Numbered from the stretch's first letter, positions 9,301 through 17,891 are shown. The stretch is DNA of 64,000 bases from Filimonas sp. (GCA_017306865.1 JAFKHH010000014.1:248001-312000), one strand, 5' to 3'. Program-made: numbers and translations. The notes: generated by a model not told the origin, from the sequence alone.

Positions 9301-10232
9301 AACGCAATATTGATCTTGTTTCCTTTTTGCAGATATTGCTTTCTTGTGTTTAAAACAATGATTCCTTCAGGAGAGAGCACCTCTACTTCACTGGCATTAC
9401 CCAGAAAGGAAACTTTATTGATGGTAACAGGCACGCCGCTTGTTGTTATTTCAAACTGTTCAGGTCGTACAAATATTTTTTCTGTTGTAACAATACCAAA
9501 CAATGCGGCTTGCGCCGGAGTTAATAAATTATACCTGCCGAAGAGCCCTGCTACATATTCATCAACCGGTTTGTAATAAATTTCGTGGGGTGTATTTTGT
9601 TGTACGATCAGGCCATCGCGCATTACTATAATTTCATCTGCCCATGAAAGATTATCCAGCGGATCATGCGATATCTGGATACAGGTTATTTTCAATTTAT
9701 CGCCTAAATCTGCAATTACTTGTTTCAACGTTTGCTTGTGGATCATGTCCAGGTTAGAAAACGGTTCATCTAATAGCAATAGCTTGGGAGATGTAATTAA
9801 AAGTTTGGCTAGTGCAATACGTTGCCTTTCGCCTCCTGAAAGCATATCCGTCCTACGCTTCATCAAATGATCTATCTGGCAGATCTTGTACAGGAGTTGT
9901 GCATCTTCTTCCGGCAACAGGTTGGCGTACTCCAGCACTTGCTCTACACGGAGGTAATGTGGCAACTCAAACTGTTGCGACAGGTACACAATGCCCGGAT
10001 GGCCCGGAATTAATTTATCCCACGGTCCAATCACTTTTTCGCCTAAGAAATGCACCGTTCCCGATGTTGCCTGTTCTAACCCTCCTATTATTTTCAATAG
10101 TGTGCTCTTACCTGACCCGGTTTCCCCGGCAATGGCAATTTTTTGGAATTGTTGCTGGCCAAAGTGAATACCTTCAAGCACATTTTCTGATCGTTCTACT
10201 TTTGTAATACCTGTAACAGCGAGAAAATTCAT
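9285..10232 (-). CDS. Orphan ABC transporter ATPase with C-terminal TOBE-like domain
   Basis: Nucleotide-binding subunit of an importer of the FbpC/PotA/ModC kind, 315 residues. Walker A GETGSGKST (36-44), Q-loop Gln86, signature LSGGERQR (131-138), Walker B LLLLDEPF (151-158) and H-loop His189 are all present, so it should hydrolyse ATP. About 235-315 form a TOBE-like beta domain. The start is set at the ATG 10232, 5 bp behind a perfect promoter; upstream in-frame codons reach 10262 but lie inside the promoter. No permease or binding protein gene is adjacent. The last codons (NRES) and the stop lie within the flanking repeat, so the original C-terminus may have been altered. Confidence 0.9.
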   Translation of the reverse strand: MNFLAVTGITKVERSENVLEGIHFGQQQFQKIAIAGETGSGKSTLLKIIGGLEQATSGTVHFLGEKVIGPWDKLIPGHPGIVYLSQQFELPHYLRVEQVLEYANLLPEEDAQLLYKICQIDHLMKRRTDMLSGGERQRIALAKLLITSPKLLLLDEPFSNLDMIHKQTLKQVIADLGDKLKITCIQISHDPLDNLSWADEIIVMRDGLIVQQNTPHEIYYKPVDEYVAGLFGRYNLLTPAQAALFGIVTTEKIFVRPEQFEITTSGVPVTINKVSFLGNASEVEVLSPEGIIVLNTRKQYLQKGNKINIALNRES

Positions 10233-10237
10233 AGATG

Positions 10238-10268
10238 CAAATGTAAAACACATAGTTTTCATTGCAAA
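10238..10268 (-). promoter_or_regulatory. Perfect consensus promoter of the ABC ATPase gene, leaderless layout
   Basis: On the minus strand TTTG (10268-10265), 19 bp, then TACATTTG (10245-10238), followed by CATCT and the ATG at 10232. Both boxes match the Bacteroidota consensus exactly, with the same 5-bp gap to the ATG as at 4777-4807. Confidence 0.75.
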
Positions 10269-10269
10269 G

Positions 10270-10442
10270 GTGAATCGTGGGTGAGTGACGTGAATCGGCA
10301 GTCGGCAATCGTGAATGACTTACTCACAACTGACAACTTACTACTCACATCAAGAATACTACTGTGCTACAGGGATGCTGAAACACAGAAACGCCCATTC
10401 ACGATTATCGATTCACGTCTCACGCCCCCACGTTTCACGATC
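10270..10442 (-). repeat. Composite repeat, right (inverted) copy flanking the ABC ATPase gene
   Basis: Inverted counterpart of 9134-9300, with the same order of parts on the opposite strand: CACGATT motifs, heptad array (10321-10348), a GATGCTGAAACACAGAAA segment and a second set of CACGATTATCGATTCACG motifs. It occupies the divergent promoter region between the ABC ATPase and the HipA-like kinase. Confidence 0.8.
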
Positions 10443-10502
10443 CTTCTGCTAACATTGTCCGCAAAAAGCACTAATTTTCGCCGGCTATAAAGCAACGCAG
10501 AT

Positions 10503-11300
10503 ATGAGTTATACACCACCGGTGTTGAGAACGGTAAATGTTACGCGCTATGTGACGCCCCTGCGCGAAGGCGGCTCGCTGCCTGCTATTGCAGAGGCGGA
10601 CGATGGATTTATGTATGTCTTGAAATTTCGTGGGGCCGGACAGGGTATCAAAGCATTGATCGCAGAGCTGATCGGCGGAGAGATAGCCCGTGCGCTGGGC
10701 CTAAAGGTGCCTGAAATTGTATTTGCCAACCTGGATACGTCTTTTGGCAGAACAGAACCGGATGAGGAAATACAGGATTTATTGAAAGCCAGCACGGGTT
10801 TAAACCTGGCTTTGCATTATTTATCCCGCGCCATTACGTACGATCCGGCAGTAAAGAAAATAGATAGTGTACTTGCTTCAAAAATTGTGTGGCTGGATTG
10901 CCTGCTGACAAATGTGGACAGGACAGCACGTAATACGAATATGCTGATCTGGCACGATGAGCTGTGGTTAATTGATCATGGAGCATCGCTTTACTTTCAC
11001 CATTCCTGGACTAACTGGGCAGAACAGGCTAAGCGGCCTTTTGTACAGGTGAAGGATCATGTATTACTATCACAGGCGGGTGAGCTGGAAAATGTGCAGG
11101 CCGAGTTCAGCAAAAAACTGACACCCGAAATAATCACTGATATTGTGGACCTGGTTCCTGAAGAATGGCTGAATACCGGCGATTATGATGTATCTCCGGC
11201 AGAAGTAAGGAAGGTATATATTGAATTTTTAACTACGCGTATAGCGGCATCGGAAACATTTGTAAAAGAAGCGCAACATGCAAGACAGTCTATTATTTGA
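10503..11300 (+). CDS. HipA-like kinase (HipA_2 family)
   Basis: Predicted protein kinase-fold enzyme of 265 residues, related to the kinase core of the HipA toxin but lacking the HipA N-terminal subdomain. Visible elements: a candidate ATP-binding Lys41 in YVLKFRGAGQG, a catalytic-loop-like LLTNVDRTARNTNM (Asp139, Asn144) and a metal-binding Asp158 in LWLIDHG. It overlaps the DUF3037 gene by 23 bp, a conserved pairing in bacteria whose function is not established. There is no HipB-type repressor, so a classical toxin-antitoxin role is not supported. The substrate is unknown. Confidence 0.82.
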   Translation: MSYTPPVLRTVNVTRYVTPLREGGSLPAIAEADDGFMYVLKFRGAGQGIKALIAELIGGEIARALGLKVPEIVFANLDTSFGRTEPDEEIQDLLKASTGLNLALHYLSRAITYDPAVKKIDSVLASKIVWLDCLLTNVDRTARNTNMLIWHDELWLIDHGASLYFHHSWTNWAEQAKRPFVQVKDHVLLSQAGELENVQAEFSKKLTPEIITDIVDLVPEEWLNTGDYDVSPAEVRKVYIEFLTTRIAASETFVKEAQHARQSII

Positions 11301-11661
11301 ATATGCGGTAATACGTGTTGTACCGAGGGTTGAGCGCGAAGAGTTTCTCAATGTTGGCGTGGTATTGTATTGCCGTAAACTAAATTACCTCAAAGCGATC
11401 TATACACTAAACGAAGGGCGGCTGCAAACTTTCTGCAGTGCTATCGACATTCCGCAACTAAAGGAGTACCTGCATGCTTTTGATCAAATATCTGCCGGCG
11501 CACCTGACAGCGGCCCGATCGGCAAGCTGGATGCCGCATCGCGCTTTCGCTGGCTGACAGCAACACGCAGTACTATTTTACAAACATCTAAAGTGCATTC
11601 AGGATTGTCTGTTAACCCGGAAGAGACTTTACAAAAGCTACATGCGCAATTAGTGTTATAA
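11278..11661 (+). CDS. DUF3037 protein, partner of the HipA-like kinase
   Basis: Small protein of 127 residues matching the DUF3037 pattern: YAVIRVVPRVEREEFLNVGVVLYCRK at the start and a basic RFRWLTATRST segment near 95-108. The ATG lies within the last 8 codons of the kinase gene in the +1 frame, so translation is probably coupled and the two proteins made in fixed ratio. By position it could be a regulator or a substrate of the kinase; no experimental role can be claimed. No signal peptide or membrane helix. Confidence 0.85.
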   Translation: MQDSLLFEYAVIRVVPRVEREEFLNVGVVLYCRKLNYLKAIYTLNEGRLQTFCSAIDIPQLKEYLHAFDQISAGAPDSGPIGKLDAASRFRWLTATRSTILQTSKVHSGLSVNPEETLQKLHAQLVL

Positions 11662-11701
11662 TATCTGCATCTTTTCCACATCGTCTTACGGGAAAGAAAT
11701 T

Positions 11702-11788
11702 AACCACAAGGATCACCAAGAATTTCACAAGGGACACAAGGAATTTTCTTTGTGTCCCTTGTGAAATAGCATTGTGCCCTTTGTGGTT
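11702..11788. repeat. CACAAGG-type palindromic repeat
   Basis: Imperfect 87-bp palindrome. The inner arms of 21 bp (TTTCACAAGGGACACAAGG... and its inverse) match at 20 positions; the outer ends are AACCACAA and TTGTGGTT. Related units, more degenerate, occur at 13840-13902 and 22407-22492, always with an AACCACA-like left end and a TGTGGTT-like right end. Confidence 0.8.
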
Positions 11789-11933
11789 GATTTTTCAACT
11801 TTAAAAGCGATGAAACTTTTCAACTTCTCTTTAGCCTTTCATTGCTATCCGTTTTAACGGACGGATAAGATGATATAAAATATATCATGGTTCTCTGACT
11901 AAATTAACGACTCATTCAACTGCAGACTTTCGC

Positions 11934-12153
11934 TTGTCTACCGACGGTGTCACTTTTTGTCTTGATACAAAAAGTAACCAAAAAGATCAAGGCTTCAGAA
12001 AAGCAGGCTAAAAATTGTCCTGCCCGCCGAAATCCATTGAACTCGCCGCTTACAGATTAAGTACAATAAGTTGCGTCCGGCTCAAACAGCAATGGATTTT
12101 TCCGGCGTTCATGTCAATTTTCTTAACGCAGCTTTTCTAAGGCCGCACGTTTC
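11934..12153 (+). repeat. Interspersed hairpin repeat, copy 2
   Basis: Second copy of the 5693-5913 element. The 12-bp stem (11949-11960 with 11967-11978) has one mismatch; the loop CTTGAT is unchanged and ATCAAG recurs at 11986-11991 after a 7-base spacer. The 3' palindromic half is retained. Confidence 0.85.
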
Positions 12154-12325
12154 CCGGAAAGCCTAAAACAGGGAACTTCTCGATTTTAATATTGTTTGCC
12201 TTGGCTGTCACCCGTATAAAGATTAACAAGCGTCGAATTACATTCCCAGAAGGCTTAGAAACCCTTGTAAACAAATAAACTAATACTTCCTGTATCCCAC
12301 TTTATGATTTCGTTTAAAAAATAAA

Positions 12326-12358
12326 TTTGGATAAATAATACCAATCGGTATAATTTTA
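12326..12358 (+). promoter_or_regulatory. Promoter and operator of the TetR gene
   Basis: TTTG at 12326-12329, 21 bp, then TAATTTTA at 12351-12358 (7 of 8 to the -7 consensus). The palindrome ATACC-AATC-GGTAT (12338-12351) lies inside the spacer, where a bound repressor would block RNA polymerase. The same 14-mer, inverted, precedes the dehydrogenase gene. Confidence 0.75.
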
Positions 12359-12377
12359 CACTCACAAACGAAACACG

Positions 12378-12965
12378 ATGTCTAAAGCGGAAAAAACAAA
12401 AGCATTTATTATTGAAAAGACGGCAGCGCTTTTCAATGAGAAGGGATATGCCGGTACTTCGCTGAATGATATGACGGAGGCTACAGGTCTTACGAAGGGT
12501 AGCATTTATGGCAACTTCGCCAACAAAGATGAGGTAGCGTTGGCTGTGTTTGACCACAATCTGCAAAAGATCAATAGGATAGTAAAAGAAAATATTGATA
12601 CTTCAGCTACCTATAAAGAACAATTGCTTGCCTACACTGACATCTATTATAATTTCTCCAAATACTCTTTAACACCTGGCGGTTGCCCTATTCTTAACAC
12701 CGCAGTAGAGTCTGACGATACGCACCCGGCATTAAGGCAAAAGGCGACAGAAGCAATTCTGAATTGGAAAAGCAATATTAAAAAACTGGTAACGAAAGGT
12801 ATTGCTGCGAAGGAATTTGACAGCAGTGTGGATGCAGAGCAATTTGCAATCACATTTATTGCTGCAATAGAGGGTGGCATTATGCTATCCAGCCTGCTGA
12901 ATAAACCGGATCATTTAAAAACAGTGGTAAAGTCTGTAAAAAAGATGATTGAAGAATTGAGCTAA
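12378..12965 (+). CDS. TetR/AcrR family repressor
   Basis: Ligand-responsive DNA-binding repressor of 195 residues. The N-terminal domain has the standard TetR helix-turn-helix (GTSLNDMTEATGLTKGSIYGNF, about residues 26-47). The C-terminal ligand domain contains a GGCPILNTAVESDD segment, seen in the NemR/YxaF/LmrA-like part of the family, with one cysteine that could sense electrophiles. The gene sits 63 bp before the dehydrogenase on the same strand; a 14-bp operator in front of each suggests that it represses itself and the dehydrogenase. The inducer is unknown. Confidence 0.93.
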   Translation: MSKAEKTKAFIIEKTAALFNEKGYAGTSLNDMTEATGLTKGSIYGNFANKDEVALAVFDHNLQKINRIVKENIDTSATYKEQLLAYTDIYYNFSKYSLTPGGCPILNTAVESDDTHPALRQKATEAILNWKSNIKKLVTKGIAAKEFDSSVDAEQFAITFIAAIEGGIMLSSLLNKPDHLKTVVKSVKKMIEELS

Positions 12966-12982
12966 TTTTTTTCACTATAAAT

Positions 12983-12996
12983 ATACCGATTGGTAT
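12983..12996 (+). promoter_or_regulatory. TetR operator in front of the short-chain dehydrogenase
   Basis: ATACC-GATT-GGTAT, the exact reverse complement of the operator at 12338-12351. It overlaps a weak -7-like TATATTTT (12994-13001), so binding should prevent initiation. Confidence 0.75.
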
Positions 12997-13028
12997 ATTT
13001 TATTTTCATATTATAAAATTCAAATAAA

Positions 13029-13781
13029 ATGAACACTTCAGAAAACACCATCCTTATCACAGGTGGTAGCGCAGATATTGGCCTGGAACTGGCAAAACAA
13101 CTGGCTGAGGCTGGTAATAAAGTTATTATTACAGGCAGGAACGCGGCCAGGTTACAGCAGGCTGCAGAAAAAATAAAGGGGTTAACAACTATTCAAAGTG
13201 ATGTAGCCAACGAGGATGATGTGGCTAACCTGGCAGCCCGATTAACAAAGGATTTCCCTTCACTTAATATCGTTATCAATAATGCAGGCAACGCTGCGTT
13301 GTACGATCTTGCGACAGTAGAGGGTGCTGCACAAAAGTCAAGAGAAGAATTTGCTGTAAATTATTTTGCTATTACTGACCTGAATGAAAAACTGTTACCG
13401 TTGTTAAAAGAGCATACTAATGCAGCGATTGTAAATGTCTCTTCCATCGTTGCATTTGCACCTAATAGCACTATACCTTCTTATAGTGCCAGCAAAGCTG
13501 CCTTGCATTCTTACACATTATCTTTACGATATGCATTGCGTAATACATCTGTTAAAGTATTTGAGCTGATGCCTCCATTGGTAAATACAGATTTTTCACA
13601 GGGCATTGGCGGACACAAAGGCATACCTGCGTCGCAGGTTGCAACAGAATTTCTTACAGCATGGAAGGATGATGTATATGAAATTCATGTAGGCAATACC
13701 GCAGATTTTTACAAACTGTCGCTAGCCTCTCCTGCTGATGCGTTTAATATGCTGAACAAAGAAGAAGCAGTTACGGCGTAA
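13029..13781 (+). CDS. Short-chain dehydrogenase/reductase, DltE-like
   Basis: NAD(P)-dependent oxidoreductase of 250 residues. The Rossmann motif is TGGSADIG (the usual residue before IG is glycine, here aspartate), NNAG appears near residue 88, and the catalytic residues are Ser in NVSSIVAF and Tyr/Lys in SYSASKAAL. TGRNAARLQ after the second strand favours NADP. The sequence resembles the DltE/YvaG-type reductases that are often paired with TetR regulators; the substrate is not known. The context suggests a detoxification function for a reactive carbonyl compound that also acts as inducer, which is inference. Confidence 0.9.
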   Translation: MNTSENTILITGGSADIGLELAKQLAEAGNKVIITGRNAARLQQAAEKIKGLTTIQSDVANEDDVANLAARLTKDFPSLNIVINNAGNAALYDLATVEGAAQKSREEFAVNYFAITDLNEKLLPLLKEHTNAAIVNVSSIVAFAPNSTIPSYSASKAALHSYTLSLRYALRNTSVKVFELMPPLVNTDFSQGIGGHKGIPASQVATEFLTAWKDDVYEIHVGNTADFYKLSLASPADAFNMLNKEEAVTA

Positions 13782-13839
13782 ATATTTTCACAACAGGGAA
13801 CACATAGAGAGCCGTTACACGCTTCTTTAAGCAAGCTAG

Positions 13840-13902
13840 CCACAAAGCACACAAGGGCTCTCTTTGTGCTCCTTGTGGAATAACATTGTGAACTTTGTGG
13901 TT
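13840..13902. repeat. CACAAGG-type repeat, degenerate copy
   Basis: CCACAAAGCACACAAGG at the left and TTTGTGGTT at the right around a loosely palindromic centre. It sits between the dehydrogenase stop and the hexosaminidase terminator; the rest of this 311-bp gap shows nothing else. Confidence 0.65.
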
Positions 13903-14039
13903 AGATCATTAAGCTTTGGGTATGGATTTGCTACAGAAGTACTGATACATAGAAAAGAAGAAAGCTGAATAGAGAACAAACAGTACAAGTGAGTGACACA
14001 AGGGACGATGAAAGAAGTACTAAAGATGATCTCACAAAA

Positions 14040-14066
14040 AACAAAGGCTCCTTGCGGAGCCTTTTG
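14040..14066 (-). terminator. Intrinsic terminator of the GH20 gene
   Basis: Stem AAAGGCTCC/GGAGCCTTT (14043-14051, 14056-14064) with loop TTGC. On the minus strand it is followed by TTTGTTTTTTG, and it lies 27 bp beyond the hexosaminidase stop. Confidence 0.8.
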
Positions 14067-14092
14067 TTATGTATAAGCTAGGATGCTAATTA

Positions 14093-15988
14093 TTACCTGG
14101 CACGTTTTTTCAATTCTGCTATTGGCATCGTGATCATTTTACCAACAGGTACTCCGTTTCTGTAAGTGATTACACGCAGGTTGGCTGCGTCTTTAGGCAC
14201 CGTTAAAGGCGATGTGTACGCCGGGTAAAATTTGTCTGGGAAAAACTCATCAAAGCTATAATGAATAGCGAGGTCTTTTACTTCTGTGCTGAGCGTGATA
14301 GTAATAGAACTATCTACATTTCGCTTAGCGGCAAAAACAGGATCGTACATACTGCGGGAATAATTGATCTCAGCTACATCATAACGTTTGAAGTGTTGCT
14401 CTGTACGTTGTACAAAATTATCCCAGTTCTTTACGTTTAACGGACTCCACAAGCACTCTGCTACGGCAAAGGCTCGTGGCCACAACATATATTCTGCATG
14501 TCTTACCGTATATAGGCGCTCACTCCACAAGTTGGCCTGGCCTCCTAAAATGTAAGACGGGTCAACACCTTCCGGTATAGGATCAAATTTATAGCTCTGG
14601 CTAAGGCGTAACATAGAATAAGTTGGCGGCTCTGCTATTGGATCTCCCTGGTAGAGATCAACGTAGGTATGTGTATTTGGCGACATTACTACAGGGTGCT
14701 TCATCTTTGCAGCTTCAATACCGCCTTTGGCACCACGCCAGCTCATAATAGCTGCGTTGTCTGCAATGCCACCTTCCAGTATTTCATCCCAACCCATCAT
14801 TTTCTTTCCTTTACTTTCAATGATCTTTGCCACACGTTTTACAAAATAGCTTTGTACTTCGTGCATGTCTTTCAGATTCTCCCGTTGCATCAATGCCTTT
14901 ACTGCATCACTTTTTTCCCAGTAACCTTTGTATGCTTCGTCCCCACCCATATGTATGTATTCAAACGGAAAGAGCGCGGCCACTTCTGTAAATACTTTAT
15001 CTAATACCTCGTATACTTTTTCGTTGGCCGGGCAGAGTGTATTATCTGTAATGCCATAGAATTTACCGTTCCCTTCCCATATCATAAACTTATCGCCTGC
15101 ATTTACCTGGTAAGTACCGGGTGTGCAGCTTAGCTCCGACATAGCAGCAACCAGGGCCATGCTGTGGCCTGGCACATCTATTTCTGGTAACACGGTTACA
15201 AATCGCTCTTTAGCATAGGCCAGTAATTCTTTGATATCTTCCTGTGTATAATAGCCGCCATAATCTTTAGGCTCATCTGGTGAAGGTTTGGTAAACTCGC
15301 CCCAGCGACCTGTACGCGACGCTCTCCATGCACCAACAGCCGTTAGCTGTGGCAGGCTCTTAATTTCTATACGCCAGCCCTGGTCGTCTGTAAGGTGCAG
15401 ATGCAACATATTGTACTTATAGGCTACCATGTGGTCTATAAAATCTTTTACCTGCTGTTTGGTAAAGAAGTGGCGGGCTACGTCAAGCATTAAGCCTCTC
15501 CAGCCTACACGCGGGTAATCCACTATTGTTACAGCAGGCATTTCCCATGTAGCGTTTGCAGTTGCTTTGCTTACAATCTCGCGCGGTAATAACTGGAATA
15601 TAGTCTGTATGCCATAAAACAAACCGGCGGGTGCATTTGCGGCTAATTGCACACCTTGCGGTGTCACTTTTAGCTCATACCCTTCCTGCCCAAGTTGTTT
15701 ATTCGGCGTTTGATTAATCAGCAAGGTAATATCGGCTTTACCGCTGCCACTAATCGTAACAGGAAACCCTGTTGCGGTGTGTAGTGTTGACTTTAATAAG
15801 CTGGCTACAGATTTTACTTCTGCCAACTGGCTGCTGGCATTAATATTGATTTTGTTCTGTAACACATACTTTCCCGTACTTGCAGTTAATGATACGGGCT
15901 GCGGTATCAACGCAATGTTAGTTTTCGATTGCGATATACCAACGTATCCGCAGAGAAGCAATGCAATGGTTAGAAGCTTTTTTTTCAT
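14093..15988 (-). CDS. Beta-N-acetylhexosaminidase, GH20
   Basis: Secreted exo-enzyme (631 residues) that removes terminal GlcNAc or GalNAc from chitin fragments, glycoproteins or glycosaminoglycans by substrate-assisted catalysis. Residues 1-19 form a signal peptide; 25-155 the GH20b N-terminal alpha/beta domain; 160-515 the TIM barrel with GWRGLMLDVARHFF, HLHLTDDQGWRIEIK and the catalytic pair Asp350-Glu351 in HMGGDEAYKG; and 530-631 a C-terminal beta domain. Length and motifs are complete. It is the first gene after the sulfatase on the same strand (130 bp apart) and they could act on one sulfated amino-sugar substrate. Confidence 0.95.
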   Translation of the reverse strand: MKKKLLTIALLLCGYVGISQSKTNIALIPQPVSLTASTGKYVLQNKININASSQLAEVKSVASLLKSTLHTATGFPVTISGSGKADITLLINQTPNKQLGQEGYELKVTPQGVQLAANAPAGLFYGIQTIFQLLPREIVSKATANATWEMPAVTIVDYPRVGWRGLMLDVARHFFTKQQVKDFIDHMVAYKYNMLHLHLTDDQGWRIEIKSLPQLTAVGAWRASRTGRWGEFTKPSPDEPKDYGGYYTQEDIKELLAYAKERFVTVLPEIDVPGHSMALVAAMSELSCTPGTYQVNAGDKFMIWEGNGKFYGITDNTLCPANEKVYEVLDKVFTEVAALFPFEYIHMGGDEAYKGYWEKSDAVKALMQRENLKDMHEVQSYFVKRVAKIIESKGKKMMGWDEILEGGIADNAAIMSWRGAKGGIEAAKMKHPVVMSPNTHTYVDLYQGDPIAEPPTYSMLRLSQSYKFDPIPEGVDPSYILGGQANLWSERLYTVRHAEYMLWPRAFAVAECLWSPLNVKNWDNFVQRTEQHFKRYDVAEINYSRSMYDPVFAAKRNVDSSITITLSTEVKDLAIHYSFDEFFPDKFYPAYTSPLTVPKDAANLRVITYRNGVPVGKMITMPIAELKKRAR

Positions 15989-16117
15989 CGCCGTTTTATT
16001 GTGATTGAGATGCGATGAAGATAAAACTTTTGTTGCATTAGTAAATTGTTTAATTGATACATGGCTGAATGGTTATAAACAACCAGTTATCAACTAAACA
16101 ATGGGACAATGTAACTG

Positions 16118-17677
16118 CTATTCTTTACTGGCTTGTGTGTATTTATCTTTTTTCCACAGATCTATTGCTACATCATTCGTAACAGGTTTTCCGGGTGTAC
16201 TGCGTCCATCGGCAATGTATTTTTCCAACAGGCTTTGCAGCTCTTTTACTACTTCGGGATATTGTGCCTGTACATTGTTTTTCTCTGCCACATCATTTTC
16301 CATGTCGAACAATTGTACAGGAGGCAGATTTTCTTTTACAGCAGCCGCATTGCGCGGTGCAGTCCATCCTCCAGAGCCGGGGCAAAGTTCCAGTTTCCAT
16401 TTACCTTTCTCTATAGCAAAGTTGCCATCTATGGAATGATACACGATGGATGGCCTGGTGCTTTTAACAGCAGCATTTTTAAACGCGGGTAAAAAACTAT
16501 AACTGTCTTCTGCTGCAGTAGCCGGAATAGTTGTATTAGTGATAGCGGCACAGGTAGCCATAAAGTCTGTCAATGAAATACAATTGTTTGTTACAGTGCC
16601 TGCTTTGATATTGCCCGGCCACTTTGCAATAAAGGGTACACGATGCCCTCCTTCCCATATATCAGACTTATAACCGCGATAATTAATGCTGGGATAATGC
16701 CCCATCGCCTCTACGTTAAACTCTTTCAACACATACGGTGCAAACCCATTATCGCTTGTTACGATCAGCAGTGTGTTTTCACTCAGCCCCAATGAATCCA
16801 GCGTATGTGCAATCTGCCCAACAGCCCAATCTGTTTCTACTACATAATCACCGTACTCCGTAACACCACTTTTTCCTTTGAATGCAGCAGCAGGCACGAT
16901 AGGCGTGTGGGGAGAAGGCAGGGTAAAATAGAGGAAGAAAGGTTTATTTGCCGTAGCGCGCTGTGCAAGAAATGCTTTTGCCTTTTGTGTAATATCTGGC
17001 ACTACATTTTCTGCTTCAAAATCAGTAGCAGCAGGGCCGGAACGAACATACTTTTTTGTAGTAGATGGCACCTGGGTTGTTTTATCATTTTCTATATATG
17101 CAAAGGGCGGCATGTCCAATGATGCACTGATACCATAGAAATAATCAAAACCTGCCGTGCGTGGCCCTTCGCTCACGGGTTTGCTATAATCTATTTCCCA
17201 CCCGGTTTTGGCTTCTTTTACCGTCTCGCTTTCTTTCAATTTCCAGTCCATGCCCAGGTGCCACTTGCCTATGCAGGCAGTATAATAGCCTTGCTCTTTC
17301 AGCATGTCAGCCACGGTGAACCTGCTTTCCGGTATCAATGGTTTAGAATAGCCATTCAGCACGCCACTTTGTAAACGGCTGCGCCATGCATAGCGGCCGG
17401 TTATAACACTATAGCGGGATGGTGAACAAACGGCAGAGCTGCTATGTGCATTGGTAAACATCATGCCATCCGCTGCTATTTTATCCATAAACGGGGTTGC
17501 TATTTTCCCATTGGGATTGAAACAATGTACATCGCCAATGCCCATATCATCTGCTAATATGAATACGATATTTGGTTTAGCACTATTGGTTTTACCTGTT
17601 TTAGGTTGTGCAAAAGAAAATACACAAAATGTCACAAGCAGAATAGCTGTCAACCACAGGCTTTTCATTTTTTCCAT
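16118..17677 (-). CDS. Type I sulfatase (arylsulfatase A-like)
   Basis: Exported formylglycine-dependent sulfatase of 519 residues. The signal peptide is at 1-23 (start ATG 17677; the ATG three codons later would serve as well). The metal-binding DD in FILADDMG, Cys84 in the maturation motif CSPSR, GKWHLG and the second metal site in TSDNGF are all present. The motif is of the cysteine type, so a maturase is needed, but none lies in the window. It resembles sulfatases acting on GalNAc or galactose sulfates, but the true position of attack cannot be read. It precedes GH20 on the same strand. Confidence 0.93.
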   Translation of the reverse strand: MEKMKSLWLTAILLVTFCVFSFAQPKTGKTNSAKPNIVFILADDMGIGDVHCFNPNGKIATPFMDKIAADGMMFTNAHSSSAVCSPSRYSVITGRYAWRSRLQSGVLNGYSKPLIPESRFTVADMLKEQGYYTACIGKWHLGMDWKLKESETVKEAKTGWEIDYSKPVSEGPRTAGFDYFYGISASLDMPPFAYIENDKTTQVPSTTKKYVRSGPAATDFEAENVVPDITQKAKAFLAQRATANKPFFLYFTLPSPHTPIVPAAAFKGKSGVTEYGDYVVETDWAVGQIAHTLDSLGLSENTLLIVTSDNGFAPYVLKEFNVEAMGHYPSINYRGYKSDIWEGGHRVPFIAKWPGNIKAGTVTNNCISLTDFMATCAAITNTTIPATAAEDSYSFLPAFKNAAVKSTRPSIVYHSIDGNFAIEKGKWKLELCPGSGGWTAPRNAAAVKENLPPVQLFDMENDVAEKNNVQAQYPEVVKELQSLLEKYIADGRSTPGKPVTNDVAIDLWKKDKYTQASKE

Positions 17678-17868
17678 AACACCGGGTAATTAAAGTAGTT
17701 AAACAATCGTGGACAGCAGGAGGCACAAGCAGGTTAAAGATAATATGCAATGGAATGGGAATAGCATGTGCATTATCTTTCAGGCCAGCTTCTTTGGTAG
17801 CGCAGGTGTAAGTTGCCGAAAAGAAGTAAAGATGTCATAATAGAGAGCCAGTAAAGCTGAGTAGCAAA

Positions 17869-17891
17869 AAGGCAACCTTTGAGGTTGCCTT
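17869..17891 (-). terminator. Intrinsic terminator of the fibre-like gene pair
   Basis: Perfect stem AAGGCAACCT/AGGTTGCCTT with a 3-base loop. On the minus strand it is followed by TTTTTGC; it lies 31 bp after the stop of the downstream fibre-like gene. Confidence 0.85.

Larger units (their letters stand above)
11662..12325. other. Long intergenic region made mostly of two repeats
   Basis: Holds the palindromic CACAAGG repeat (11702-11788) and copy 2 of the hairpin repeat (11934-12153). The spaces between, 11790-11930 and 12155-12325, show no coding potential or recognised signal. Confidence 0.6.

Noticed and set aside
10503-11661. Classical HipBA toxin-antitoxin module
   Set aside because: The kinase lacks the HipA N-terminal subdomain and the partner is DUF3037, not an HTH repressor.
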